Source: SURF-24 sp964537965 | GTDB lineage: Bacteria > Bacteroidota > Ignavibacteria > Ignavibacteriales > SURF-24 | Direction: 5' to 3' | Assembly: GCA_964537965.1 (NCBI GenBank) | Contig: CAZIDB010000106.1 | Span: 1 to 16,208, forward strand | Length of the DNA: 16,208 bases | In this document: positions 8,841-16,153 of the stretch, one piece after another | Layout: each line of letters begins with the position of its first letter | Position numbering within the stretch: position 1 is the first letter of the stretch | Program-made: the position numbers and the translations under genes | The notes under the pieces: model-generated | Told to the model about the DNA's origin: nothing | The model's database searches: none | Seen by the model: the letters and a program-made list of their open reading frames with translations, nothing else

Positions 8841-11186
8841 ATGCAAGGAGTTAAAATCGAATTCGTTAATAAGTATACTACACTTATTAAAGTCGCAGAG
8901 AAGGGTTTAGACAACTTTCCTGATGAACTTAGTGAATTTATGGTAAATGAATTTGAACTTCAGGCAGTTGTCTTTTTTAAGGTAAACAACGATAACTCCT
9001 TAACAGTTTTAGGAAAATCAGCTTCAGCAAAAAAGAACTACCTTAAAGGTACGATTTTTTCTTGTTCAAGCTGTAAATTATTAAGCAACGACACTTATTC
9101 AACTTTCAATTCTGATCCTGAATGCGAAATTTTAATATCTGACTTTATTATTTATGAAGCCTGCAACCTTGTTAGAATAACAGACTCTGACAGAATTTTT
9201 ATCAAGTACGCAAGAAAAACTCCTTTTCTAAGGACTGATATCGATTCATTTAAAATCGTTTCAGATCTTTTATCAGGATTATTCAAGTCCTGGATTATTG
9301 CCCGGGGTGGTGAACTTTCGCATTCCGCGAAATCAACTGCAGAAATTGTAAATGTTATTTCGGCAGAATTAATGAATCCGGCAAATACAATTCTGGGTAA
9401 TGCTTCACTACTGTATCAAAGTAATTTGACTTCTTCCCAATTGGAATTTGTAAGAACAATAAAGAATAATGCCCAGCACCTTTTATTTCTTTTAAGTGAT
9501 TTGACGGACATAGCAAAAATTGATTCAGGCATAACCAAAGAAAATAAAACAACAATTAAGATCAGCAACTTCCTGGATGAAATAAAGAAGATATATGACA
9601 AAACAGAATTTGATATAACTTATGAAACAGATAAAAATATTCCTTCTGAAGTTTCTGTCGATCAACAAAAATTAAAATATATATTTGACACTCTGTTAGC
9701 TTGTTCATTTAAGTATGCACCAAAAGGCAATATTACAATAAAAGTTTCCTCGATGGATAATAAACAACTCCTATTCAGAATTTCTGATAACGGAGATGGA
9801 CTTCCGACTGAAAAAAGGAAAGCTTTATTCGAACCACTTACATTAATTTCCGGCGAACTTATAAAATCAAAAGGACTTGAAGGATTAAACCTTACACTTA
9901 CAAAGAAGTACATCAGCCTTTTAGGTGGAGAGATTAAAGTTGACAGCATAATTGGCAGCGGAACAACTTTTACTTTTACAATTAATTCTGAATACTATTC
10001 TGAAATTGAAAGGCAGATCAGTCAATTGCCACCTCCTAGTGTAAAGAACAGAGTTCTTGTAATTGAAGATGATTATGCAACATCAAAATTATTAAGTAAT
10101 TATCTTTCAAGATGGGGTTACGATCCAACAATTGTAAATACGGAAGAACAGACATTCTCTTTAATAGAGAGAGAACATTTCCTGGCAATAATAATGGATA
10201 TTGCTTTGCCAAATATTAATGGACTTGAACTTCTAAAGAAAGTACACGAGCATAAAAATACAAAACATACTCCTGTCATTGTATGTTCAGTTGAAGCGGA
10301 GCAGCAGAAAGCATTTATGCTTGGTGCTGTTGAGTATTTTGTTAAGCCAATTAAATACAAATTTTTAGTTGAAATACTACAAAGCTACAAACTGAAAAAA
10401 GATTCCAACATTCTGTGTGTAGATGATGATTTGCCAACGCTGGATTTGTTGAAGGAAGCGATTACTACCGTAGGTTTCAATCCGATTATTGAATCGGTTT
10501 CTGCAAATGTAATGGATCTTATTGATGATAAAGAAATCGATCTTGCAATTATTGATCTTGATATGCCGACACCGAACGGATTTGAGCTCATCAAACTTAT
10601 AAAATCAAATCCGAAATTTGCTAATCTTCCAATTGTCATTTATACAGGCAAAGAAAATTTCCAGGAAGACTTAAAACAAATTGACGGACTTTTTGAGGAA
10701 TTGCTTAGCAAGCGTAGCACTAATATTGAAGACCTTGCGGACGTAATTGACAAGATGATTAATCGTTATGAAACTCCAACCCCAATAAAGGAAGTATTGG
10801 AGAAAAAAGATGTCATTAAAATTTTACTCGCAGAGGATTATAAGCACTCGCAGATTATAGTTACCCGTTTGCTGAAGAAAAATAGTTTTGAAAATATAGT
10901 TGTGGTTGAAAATGGTGAAGAAGCTTACGAAATGGCTAAGAAAGATAATTTTGATTTGATCTTGATGGATATGCAGATGCCTGTTATGAATGGTTTTGAA
11001 GCCACTGAAAAGATAAGGCAGTTAGGTAACTATAATAACGTTCCGATAATTGCTCTGACAGCTTTTGCTATGAAAGGCGACAGGGAAAAATGTCTTGAAG
11101 CAGGTGCAACGGATTATATTCCCAAACCAATCGACAGTAAAGAGTTTATTGAAAAAGTAAAGTATTATACAAATCAGAATAAATAA
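8841..11186 (+). CDS. Hybrid sensor histidine kinase-like protein with degenerate kinase core and three receiver domains
   Basis: This 781-residue soluble protein has no membrane segments. Residues about 5-152 look like a GAF-type sensor with four cysteines (C75, C78, C95, C108). Residues about 163-231 are a HisKA-like dimerisation helix pair, but the H-box reads S174-A-E-L-M-N-P180 where families have SHEIRTP, so Ala175 replaces the phospho-acceptor His. In the HATPase domain (about 268-385) the N-box reads TLLACSFK, with Cys288 where the Mg-ATP Asn is expected. The G1 box DNGDG (316-320) is kept; the G2 box 'GLEGLNL' (345-351) is altered. Three receivers follow, with aspartates D453, D572 and D710 and conserved Ser/Thr (S483, T602, T740) and Lys (K502, K624, K762). 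There is no DNA-binding or Hpt output. It probably acts as a phosphorelay platform or partner of another kinase; that is inference. Confidence 0.92.
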   Translation: MQGVKIEFVNKYTTLIKVAEKGLDNFPDELSEFMVNEFELQAVVFFKVNNDNSLTVLGKSASAKKNYLKGTIFSCSSCKLLSNDTYSTFNSDPECEILISDFIIYEACNLVRITDSDRIFIKYARKTPFLRTDIDSFKIVSDLLSGLFKSWIIARGGELSHSAKSTAEIVNVISAELMNPANTILGNASLLYQSNLTSSQLEFVRTIKNNAQHLLFLLSDLTDIAKIDSGITKENKTTIKISNFLDEIKKIYDKTEFDITYETDKNIPSEVSVDQQKLKYIFDTLLACSFKYAPKGNITIKVSSMDNKQLLFRISDNGDGLPTEKRKALFEPLTLISGELIKSKGLEGLNLTLTKKYISLLGGEIKVDSIIGSGTTFTFTINSEYYSEIERQISQLPPPSVKNRVLVIEDDYATSKLLSNYLSRWGYDPTIVNTEEQTFSLIEREHFLAIIMDIALPNINGLELLKKVHEHKNTKHTPVIVCSVEAEQQKAFMLGAVEYFVKPIKYKFLVEILQSYKLKKDSNILCVDDDLPTLDLLKEAITTVGFNPIIESVSANVMDLIDDKEIDLAIIDLDMPTPNGFELIKLIKSNPKFANLPIVIYTGKENFQEDLKQIDGLFEELLSKRSTNIEDLADVIDKMINRYETPTPIKEVLEKKDVIKILLAEDYKHSQIIVTRLLKKNSFENIVVVENGEEAYEMAKKDNFDLILMDMQMPVMNGFEATEKIRQLGNYNNVPIIALTAFAMKGDREKCLEAGATDYIPKPIDSKEFIEKVKYYTNQNK

Positions 11187-11215
11187 TACAAAAGTTTTAT
11201 AGTTTTAATTTAACC

Positions 11216-11248
11216 GGGGTTGATTTACTCAACCCCTTATTTTTTATT
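11216..11248 (+). terminator. Intrinsic terminator between the hybrid kinase-like gene and gltX
   Basis: GGGGTTGA (11216-11223), a five-base loop TTTAC, and TCAACCCC (11229-11236) make a perfect 8-bp stem, followed by TTATTTTTTATTT. It lies 29 bp after the upstream stop codon and ends only 23 nt before the gltX start. It should end most transcripts of the kinase-like gene. If gltX is transcribed from further upstream it would lie in the gltX leader. Confidence 0.85.
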
Positions 11249-11259
11249 TAAGGTGATAA

Positions 11260-12720
11260 ATGATCAATGATAATGTAAGAGTACGATTTGCTCCTAGCCC
11301 AACCGGCTATTTACACGTTGGTGGATTAAGAACAGCTCTATATAATTATTTGTTTGCAAAAAGAAATAACGGGCAGTTTATACTAAGAATTGAGGATACG
11401 GACAGGAACAGATATGTAGAAGGTGCGGTTGAGAACCTGATTACTTCCTTAAAGTGGTGCGGTTTAAATTTTGATGAGGGACCTGATACCGGTGGAAACT
11501 ATGGACCCTATATGCAATCCCAGAGATTGGAAATCTACAAGAAACATGCAGATGAACTGATACAAAAGGGATATGCATATTATTGTTTCTGTACACAGGA
11601 AAGACTGGAGGCACTAAGAGAAGAACAACAGAAACTTAAACTTCCACAGGCAAAATATGATAAACATTGTCTTAATCTATCTAAGGAGGAAATAGAAAAA
11701 AAATTAAATGAAAATATACCTTACGTAATCAGATTAAATGTAAAACCAGATCAGACAGTTGTAGTTGAAGATGTAATCCGTGGTCGTGTTGAATTTGATA
11801 GCTCCGTAATTGATGACCAGGTTCTGATTAAAAGTGATGGTTATCCTACTTATCATTTGGCAAATATTGTAGATGATCATTTAATGAAAGTAACTCATGT
11901 AATAAGAGGAGAAGAGTGGCTACCATCGGTTCCCAAGCATGCTCTGTTATATGATGCATTTGGCTGGGAAAGACCAGTATTTGCGCACCTTCCCCTGTTG
12001 CTGAATCCCGATAAATCTAAATTGAGCAAACGTCAGGGTGATGTTGCAGTTGAAGATTACAGGGCCAAAGGTTACCTGAAAGATGCTTTAATTAATTTCG
12101 TCGCTCTGCTTGGCTGGAATGCCGGTGATGACAAAGAATTCTACTATCTTGATGAATTAGTTGAAAAGTTCTCACTGGAAAGAGTAAATAAAGCAGGTGC
12201 GGTTTTTAATATAGAAAAATTAAACTGGCTTAATGAGGAACATCTCCGGAAGAAAAGTAATGAAGAAATTCTTGAGATGCTCAAACTTGAAATCAGGCAA
12301 TCTGACTATAAAGACAAAGTATTTCCGGATGCCTATCTTTTGAATATTATTGTTGCAATGAAGGAAAGGGTGTCATTTGCTAAGGAATATATAACAAAAA
12401 GTCCTTACTTCTTTGAAGCGCCAAAAGAATATGATTCTTCTGCACTTGCAAAGAACTGGAAAACTGATACTCCGGGACAGTTGCACAAATTTGCTGAAGC
12501 TATAAATAATATTGAGGTGACAACCAAAGAAGCTTTTGAGCAAGCTTTAACAAATACAGCCGAACAATTAAAGGTCGGGAAAGGCAAATTAATTCATCCT
12601 CTTCGGTTAGCATTATCGGGTCAAAGTACAGGCCCCGGAATGTATGATTTACTTTATATCCTGGGAAAAGAAGAATCCGTTAAGAGAATTAATACTGCAA
12701 TAAAAAATATTTCAGTATAA
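11260..12720 (+). CDS. gltX: Glutamyl-tRNA synthetase
   Basis: This class I aminoacyl-tRNA synthetase attaches glutamate to tRNA-Glu using ATP. At 486 residues it has the usual bacterial length. The nucleotide-binding signatures are present: 'APSPTGYLHVGG' with the HIGH-equivalent HVGG at 19-22, and the KMSKS-equivalent KLSKR at 254-258. A zinc-type site is suggested by C109, C111, Y133 and C137 (CxC...YxxxC as in the E. coli enzyme). The C-terminal anticodon-binding domain ends with 'LIHPLRLALSGQSTGPGM' (444-461) and 'LLYILGKEE'. AGGTGA at 11251-11256 supports the ATG at 11260. Because a glutaminyl-tRNA synthetase gene is present nearby, this enzyme is expected to be specific for tRNA-Glu. 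It converges with the DUF3307 gene with 9 nt between stop codons. Confidence 0.97.
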   Translation: MINDNVRVRFAPSPTGYLHVGGLRTALYNYLFAKRNNGQFILRIEDTDRNRYVEGAVENLITSLKWCGLNFDEGPDTGGNYGPYMQSQRLEIYKKHADELIQKGYAYYCFCTQERLEALREEQQKLKLPQAKYDKHCLNLSKEEIEKKLNENIPYVIRLNVKPDQTVVVEDVIRGRVEFDSSVIDDQVLIKSDGYPTYHLANIVDDHLMKVTHVIRGEEWLPSVPKHALLYDAFGWERPVFAHLPLLLNPDKSKLSKRQGDVAVEDYRAKGYLKDALINFVALLGWNAGDDKEFYYLDELVEKFSLERVNKAGAVFNIEKLNWLNEEHLRKKSNEEILEMLKLEIRQSDYKDKVFPDAYLLNIIVAMKERVSFAKEYITKSPYFFEAPKEYDSSALAKNWKTDTPGQLHKFAEAINNIEVTTKEAFEQALTNTAEQLKVGKGKLIHPLRLALSGQSTGPGMYDLLYILGKEESVKRINTAIKNISV

Positions 12721-12731
12721 AATACTTTTTT
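12714..12731 (+). terminator. Possible weak terminator at the gltX / membrane-protein convergence
   Basis: AGTAT (12714-12718), AAA, and ATACT (12722-12726) are followed by a T run to 12731. The stem is only five AT-rich pairs, so it is a weak candidate. It overlaps the stop codons of both convergent genes, and little other space is available for gltX termination. Confidence 0.28.
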
Positions 12732-13470
12732 AGTCAAAACTGTTCAGCACTTTATTTGTAACTGCGGCAATCACTATTCCAATAGTAAAACTAAGCAACG
12801 TTCCAATAAGAACATATTCAAGCATTGCTTTATCTTTTTCATTTTTAATTTCGCTGTATCTTAAAATTGATTTTGCAGCAATTAAAAATCCTATTATGGA
12901 TGATAAATCGGACAAAAACAGAACCAGTATAATTAGCCGTTCCAGGTAACCGATTATCCTTCCGTTCTTTATTTCCTCTTTTGTATTGGTCTGAGTTTTT
13001 ATTTGATATGGTTTAATAATATAGCTGATTACGATTCCACTGATTTTTGTTATCAACAAAACAGCTATCAGCAGTACCAGTAATTTTAAATAATCAACTC
13101 CATAATAATCGAACCAAAATGTTTCAGAAATATTTTCAGCGGTAAGACTTTTTTGTAGGTATAAAGCTAAAAGTATTGCAATAATTATATGCATCAACTG
13201 GTCAAGTAAAAATATCTTTAAAGAATCTTTTCCTAGTATTCTCTTAATAGAATCAATTATAGTGTGGCTGAATAAAATTGTTAAAAGCAAAATCCAGCTA
13301 TTCCAAATACCTGTCAATAAATAGCTAAGTAAGGTAACAATTAAGATATGCTTTGCGAAAACAAATCCATTCCCCTTATTTTTAACGTCTCTATCTGTTT
13401 GAAAAATAAAATCGCCAAGCAGGTGTGCGGAAATTAACGGAAAAAGAATTTGATAAAACAAATTATTCAT
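12730..13470 (-). CDS. DUF3307 family integral membrane protein
   Basis: This 246-residue protein has about six predicted membrane segments, roughly residues 5-22, 40-70, 84-106, 127-152, 174-198 and 216-240. It carries DUF3307-type signatures: 'HLLGDFIFQ' (16-24), 'SHTIIDSIKR' (68-77), 'DQLMHI' (90-95) and a C-terminal block with 'NGRIIGYLERLIILVLFL' (169-186), 'IAAKSILR' (197-204) and 'EYVLIGTLLSF' (218-228). Many conserved polar residues (H16, D20, H69, D73, D90, H94) lie in or near the membrane, which could suggest an enzymatic or transport role, but none is established to my knowledge. It follows the SatD-like gene after 102 bp, and from what I recall of genomes these two families often neighbour each other. 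The ribosome site (GAAGAAGAG on the minus strand, near 13477-13485) is modest. Confidence 0.85.
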   Translation of the reverse strand: MNNLFYQILFPLISAHLLGDFIFQTDRDVKNKGNGFVFAKHILIVTLLSYLLTGIWNSWILLLTILFSHTIIDSIKRILGKDSLKIFLLDQLMHIIIAILLALYLQKSLTAENISETFWFDYYGVDYLKLLVLLIAVLLITKISGIVISYIIKPYQIKTQTNTKEEIKNGRIIGYLERLIILVLFLSDLSSIIGFLIAAKSILRYSEIKNEKDKAMLEYVLIGTLLSFTIGIVIAAVTNKVLNSFD

Positions 13471-13503
13471 TTAAAACTCTTCTTCTTTATTGATTTCATT
13501 TAT

Positions 13504-13584
13504 AATACAAGCTTTATTACTTGTAAAATACTAATACAAGCTTAAAAGCTTGTATTTTATATAAACAAGTTATTAAGCTTGTTT
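13504..13584. repeat. Cluster of ACAAGCTT repeats (candidate operator) upstream of the DUF3307 gene
   Basis: The 8-mer ACAAGCTT occurs four times in 76 bp: plus strand at 13507-13514 and 13536-13543, minus strand at 13546-13553 and 13575-13582. Three copies extend to the 11-mer AATACAAGCTT (13504-13514, 13533-13543, and inverted at 13546-13556). The last two form a perfect 11-bp inverted repeat with a 2-bp centre. A further inverted pair, AAACAAG/CTTGTTT (13563-13569, 13578-13584), reaches into the end of the SatD-like gene. No T run follows the palindrome on either strand, so it is a poor terminator. An operator for the helix-turn-helix protein encoded next door is the preferred reading; an RNA processing hairpin is the alternative. 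Confidence 0.6.
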
Positions 13585-14253
13585 AAGTAATTTGTTATTT
13601 CTTTTTGTGGATTCTGTTATAAGCGTAGAGAAATATTTAATATTAGCCGATATTGTTAACCAGCCTAAAGAATCCATCTGCTGCGAAACGGCTTGTTGAG
13701 TTATATTAAGTTTAACAGCAATTTCTTTTTGAGTTTTATTCTGTAATGCAAGAAGTACAATTTTACTCTGCCGGCTTGTCCATTTCGCCGAGATAAAATC
13801 AGTATTCAGAATTATTAAATCAATCAGTTCTTCACTTGGAAGAATATCAGATACGAATTTAATCCTTCGTCTGGTTTTCTTATCCAATGTTTTACCGGAT
13901 ATTTTATATGCATTACCCACACCAAAGGAAGCTGCAATAAAATCTACAGTCCCGACGGAGATTGCCATCCTTGAGTCAATACTGTCAAGCTGCATTTTCG
14001 CTTTTAGATATGCCCTGTAAAACAACGCAATATTTAAAGCCAACTCGGGTTTTTGAATAAGTATCTGCCAGCTGTCTCCTCTGAAAAATTCAGGTTCGTA
14101 TTTTAAAGCCTTCGGATAAATCTCAGATATATCCTTAGAACATCTTTGCATAATCTTAAGAAGAAGTTTGTGCTTGTCCAAAGGTAATCGTGAAGATTTT
14201 ACAATATCACCTGTAATTACAGAATATAGTTTTCTGGATTTTGCTTTAGGCAT
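13573..14253 (-). CDS. SatD-like protein: cyclase-fold-like N-terminal domain with C-terminal helix-turn-helix
   Basis: This 226-residue protein resembles the SatD family ('YSVITGDIVKSSRLP' at 10-24; 'FFRGDSWQI' at 56-64). By eye, residues 10-125 follow the order of a class III nucleotide cyclase palm. A hydrophobic strand ends in D16, and a GD turn carries D60, 44 residues later. An 'ALNIALFYRAYLK' helix follows, then 'SRMAISVGTV' (94-103) and 'GVGNAYKISGK' with N114. The Arg usually found four residues after that Asn is absent (I118; K117 is adjacent). Residues about 156-200 form a sigma-70 region 4/MarR-like helix-turn-helix ('TQKEIAVKLNITQQAVSQQM', 174-193). It probably senses or binds a nucleotide and controls DNA, perhaps the downstream membrane gene; that is inference. 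It starts 19 nt after the glnS stop, with GGGA just upstream, so it is likely transcribed with glnS. Confidence 0.82.
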   Translation of the reverse strand: MPKAKSRKLYSVITGDIVKSSRLPLDKHKLLLKIMQRCSKDISEIYPKALKYEPEFFRGDSWQILIQKPELALNIALFYRAYLKAKMQLDSIDSRMAISVGTVDFIAASFGVGNAYKISGKTLDKKTRRRIKFVSDILPSEELIDLIILNTDFISAKWTSRQSKIVLLALQNKTQKEIAVKLNITQQAVSQQMDSLGWLTISANIKYFSTLITESTKRNNKLLKQA

Positions 14254-14272
14254 TAATGTCCCAAAAATATTT

Positions 14273-15961
14273 TTAATTTTTTCCGGAAGCTTTTGACCAA
14301 CTATCCTTCAAGGTAACAGTCCTGTTAAAAACTAACTTGTCAGGTGTAGTATATTTAGTATCAACACAAAAATATCCCTGTCGTTCAAACTGAAATCTGT
14401 TACCTGGTTTTGCATTTTTAAGTGATGGTTCAATTAGTGCATCCTCAATTATCTCGAGCGAGTTATTATTAATATGCCCGAGCCAATTATCTTCAGAAGC
14501 CGGGTCTTCCGAAATGAAAAGCCTGTCATATAAACGAACTTCTGCTTTTACAGATTGTTTTGCCGGAACCCAGTGGATTGTACCTTTAACTTTCTTTTTG
14601 CTTGTACCGGTGCCGCTTTTTGTTTCCGGATCATACGTACAGTGAAGTTCAACAATTTCTCCATTTTCATTTTTCACAAACTCTTCACATTTAATTATAT
14701 AACCATATCTTAATCGCACTTCCCCGCCCGGAACCAACCGGTGATAACCTTTGGGAGGGAGTTCCATAAAATCACTTTGCTCAATATATATTTCTTTGCT
14801 GAATAAAACTTTTCTTGTACCTGAATCCGGATTCTCAGGATTATTAATAGCATCCAGTTCTTCTACAAGATCATCCGGATAATTAGTAATTATAACTTTT
14901 AATGGTTTCAGAACACACATAGCACGTAAGGCGTTCCTGTTCAAATCATCTCTTATGGCATATTCAAGCAATGAAACATCGGTTAATGCATCACGCTTTG
15001 CCACACCAATAATATCTGTAAAATTCCTGATAGCTTCGGGAGTATAACCTCTTCTTCTGTAGCCACAGATAGTAGGCATTCTCGGATCATCCCAGCCATC
15101 AACATATTTTTCCTGAACCAGTTGCAGTAATTTACGTTTACTCATAACTGTATAATTCAGGTTGAGTCTCGCAAATTCAATTTGCTGCGGGTGATATACG
15201 CCCAGTTCATTTAAGAACCAATCATAAAGTGGTCTGTGGTTCTCAAATTCAAGTGTACAAATGGAATGAGTAATCCCTTCAATTGAATCTTCAATTCCAT
15301 GCGCCCAATCATAGGTTGGATAAATACACCATTTGCTCCCCTGTCTATGATGGTCAGCATGAACAATTCTGTACATTATAGGGTCGCGAAGATTAAAATT
15401 CGGTGAAGCCATATCAATCTTTGCGCGTAAAGTTTTTGCCCCGTTGTCAAACTCCCCCTTTCTCATTCTTTCAAAAAGATCAAGGTTTTCTTCAACTGTC
15501 CTGTTTCTGAACGGACTTTCTTTACCTGGCTCTGATAAAGTCCCGCGGGATTCTCGTATTTCATCAGCAGATAAATCGCAGACGTATGCTTTCCCTTTTT
15601 TAATTAAGTCTACAGCATATAAATACATTTGTTCAAAATAATCAGAACCATATAAAACTCTGTCCTCAAAATCACCACCAAGCCATTTAACATCTTCAAC
15701 AATTGAATCTACATACTCCTGATCTTCCTTCTCCGGATTCGTATCATCAAACCTAAGATTAAACTTACCGTTATAGTCTTTTGCAATTCCATAATTAAGA
15801 CAGATTGATTTGGCATGACCAATATGAAGATATCCATTCGGTTCGGGGGGAAATCTTGTATGTACTTTACCTCCCCATTTATTAGTCAATAAATCATTAT
15901 CAATAATTTCCCTGATAAAATTTGTCTTTTTAGTATTTTCGTTTGAGTTTTCATTTACCAT
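14273..15961 (-). CDS. glnS: Glutaminyl-tRNA synthetase
   Basis: This cytoplasmic class I synthetase charges tRNA-Gln directly with glutamine. It has 562 residues, close to the E. coli enzyme. The N-terminus carries 'TRFPPEPNGYLHIGHAKSIC' (35-54) with HIGH at 46-49, then 'NLRFDDTNPEKED' (68-80). The KMSKS-equivalent is VMSKR at 272-276, and 'DGWDDPRMPTICGYRRRGYT' (288-307) is the tRNA-binding segment typical of GlnRS rather than GluRS. The C-terminal two-barrel anticodon domain is complete, with 'NRFQFERQGYFCVDTKYT' (521-538) and 'FNRTVTLKDSW'. The first residues after the start (about 1-14, Asn/Lys/Glu-rich) are a short non-conserved lead-in. Its presence implies that tRNA-Gln need not be made through the GatCAB transamidation route. 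It heads the cluster with the SatD-like and DUF3307 genes. Confidence 0.97.
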   Translation of the reverse strand: MVNENSNENTKKTNFIREIIDNDLLTNKWGGKVHTRFPPEPNGYLHIGHAKSICLNYGIAKDYNGKFNLRFDDTNPEKEDQEYVDSIVEDVKWLGGDFEDRVLYGSDYFEQMYLYAVDLIKKGKAYVCDLSADEIRESRGTLSEPGKESPFRNRTVEENLDLFERMRKGEFDNGAKTLRAKIDMASPNFNLRDPIMYRIVHADHHRQGSKWCIYPTYDWAHGIEDSIEGITHSICTLEFENHRPLYDWFLNELGVYHPQQIEFARLNLNYTVMSKRKLLQLVQEKYVDGWDDPRMPTICGYRRRGYTPEAIRNFTDIIGVAKRDALTDVSLLEYAIRDDLNRNALRAMCVLKPLKVIITNYPDDLVEELDAINNPENPDSGTRKVLFSKEIYIEQSDFMELPPKGYHRLVPGGEVRLRYGYIIKCEEFVKNENGEIVELHCTYDPETKSGTGTSKKKVKGTIHWVPAKQSVKAEVRLYDRLFISEDPASEDNWLGHINNNSLEIIEDALIEPSLKNAKPGNRFQFERQGYFCVDTKYTTPDKLVFNRTVTLKDSWSKASGKN

Positions 15962-15994
15962 ATTGTTTTCCGATTAAATCCCATTCTTTTTCCC

Positions 15995-16023
15995 GTAAAA
16001 ATACAAAAATGTGATTTTACAAA
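15995..16023 (-). promoter_or_regulatory. Candidate Bacteroidota-type promoter for glnS
   Basis: On the minus strand, TTTG (16020-16023) is followed after 16 bp by TATTTTTAC (15995-16003), resembling the TTTG / TAnnTTTG pattern of Bacteroidota promoters. It would start transcription about 28 nt before the glnS ATG. The surrounding 16004-16153 is AT-rich and otherwise featureless apart from two tandem copies of ATAAAACTAA at 16036-16055. Confidence 0.3.
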
Positions 16024-16153
16024 CCAATCTTGATAATAAAACTAAATAAAACTAATTTTCATGCGAAGATAATATTATTGAAGCAAAGTTGTGACAAATG
16101 TAAAATTATCAATGATTCCAATTATACTTGTTATAAAATTCTGAATGAACTTA

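Noticed and set aside
8845..8850. AAGGAG just inside the kinase-like gene as the ribosome site of a later start
   Set aside because: No in-frame ATG, GTG or TTG follows at a suitable distance, so the ATG at 8841 with a weak upstream site is retained.
9321..9323. H161 as the true phospho-acceptor histidine of the kinase-like protein
   Set aside because: It lies 14 residues before the aligned H-box position, before the start of the HisKA-like helix, and is not followed by the Glu and Pro pattern of an H-box.
13533..13556. Palindrome as an intrinsic terminator of the SatD-like gene
   Set aside because: The stem is AT-rich apart from two GC pairs per arm and no T tract follows on the minus strand; the extra direct copies nearby fit an operator array better.
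13504..13584. Short repeats as a degenerate CRISPR array
   Set aside because: The repeats are 8-11 bp, in both orientations, with uneven spacing, and no cas gene is present.
12730..14253. Reading the cyclase-like/membrane-protein pair as an anti-phage system of the Pycsar or CBASS type
   Set aside because: No defence neighbours, mobile elements or composition shift are visible, the regulator carries a DNA-binding domain, and the pair sits with glnS in a housekeeping setting. The resemblance is of layout only.
16036..16055. Tandem ATAAAACTAA copies as a regulatory or phase-variable repeat
   Set aside because: Only two copies of a low-complexity AT-rich unit, which is common by chance in such DNA.
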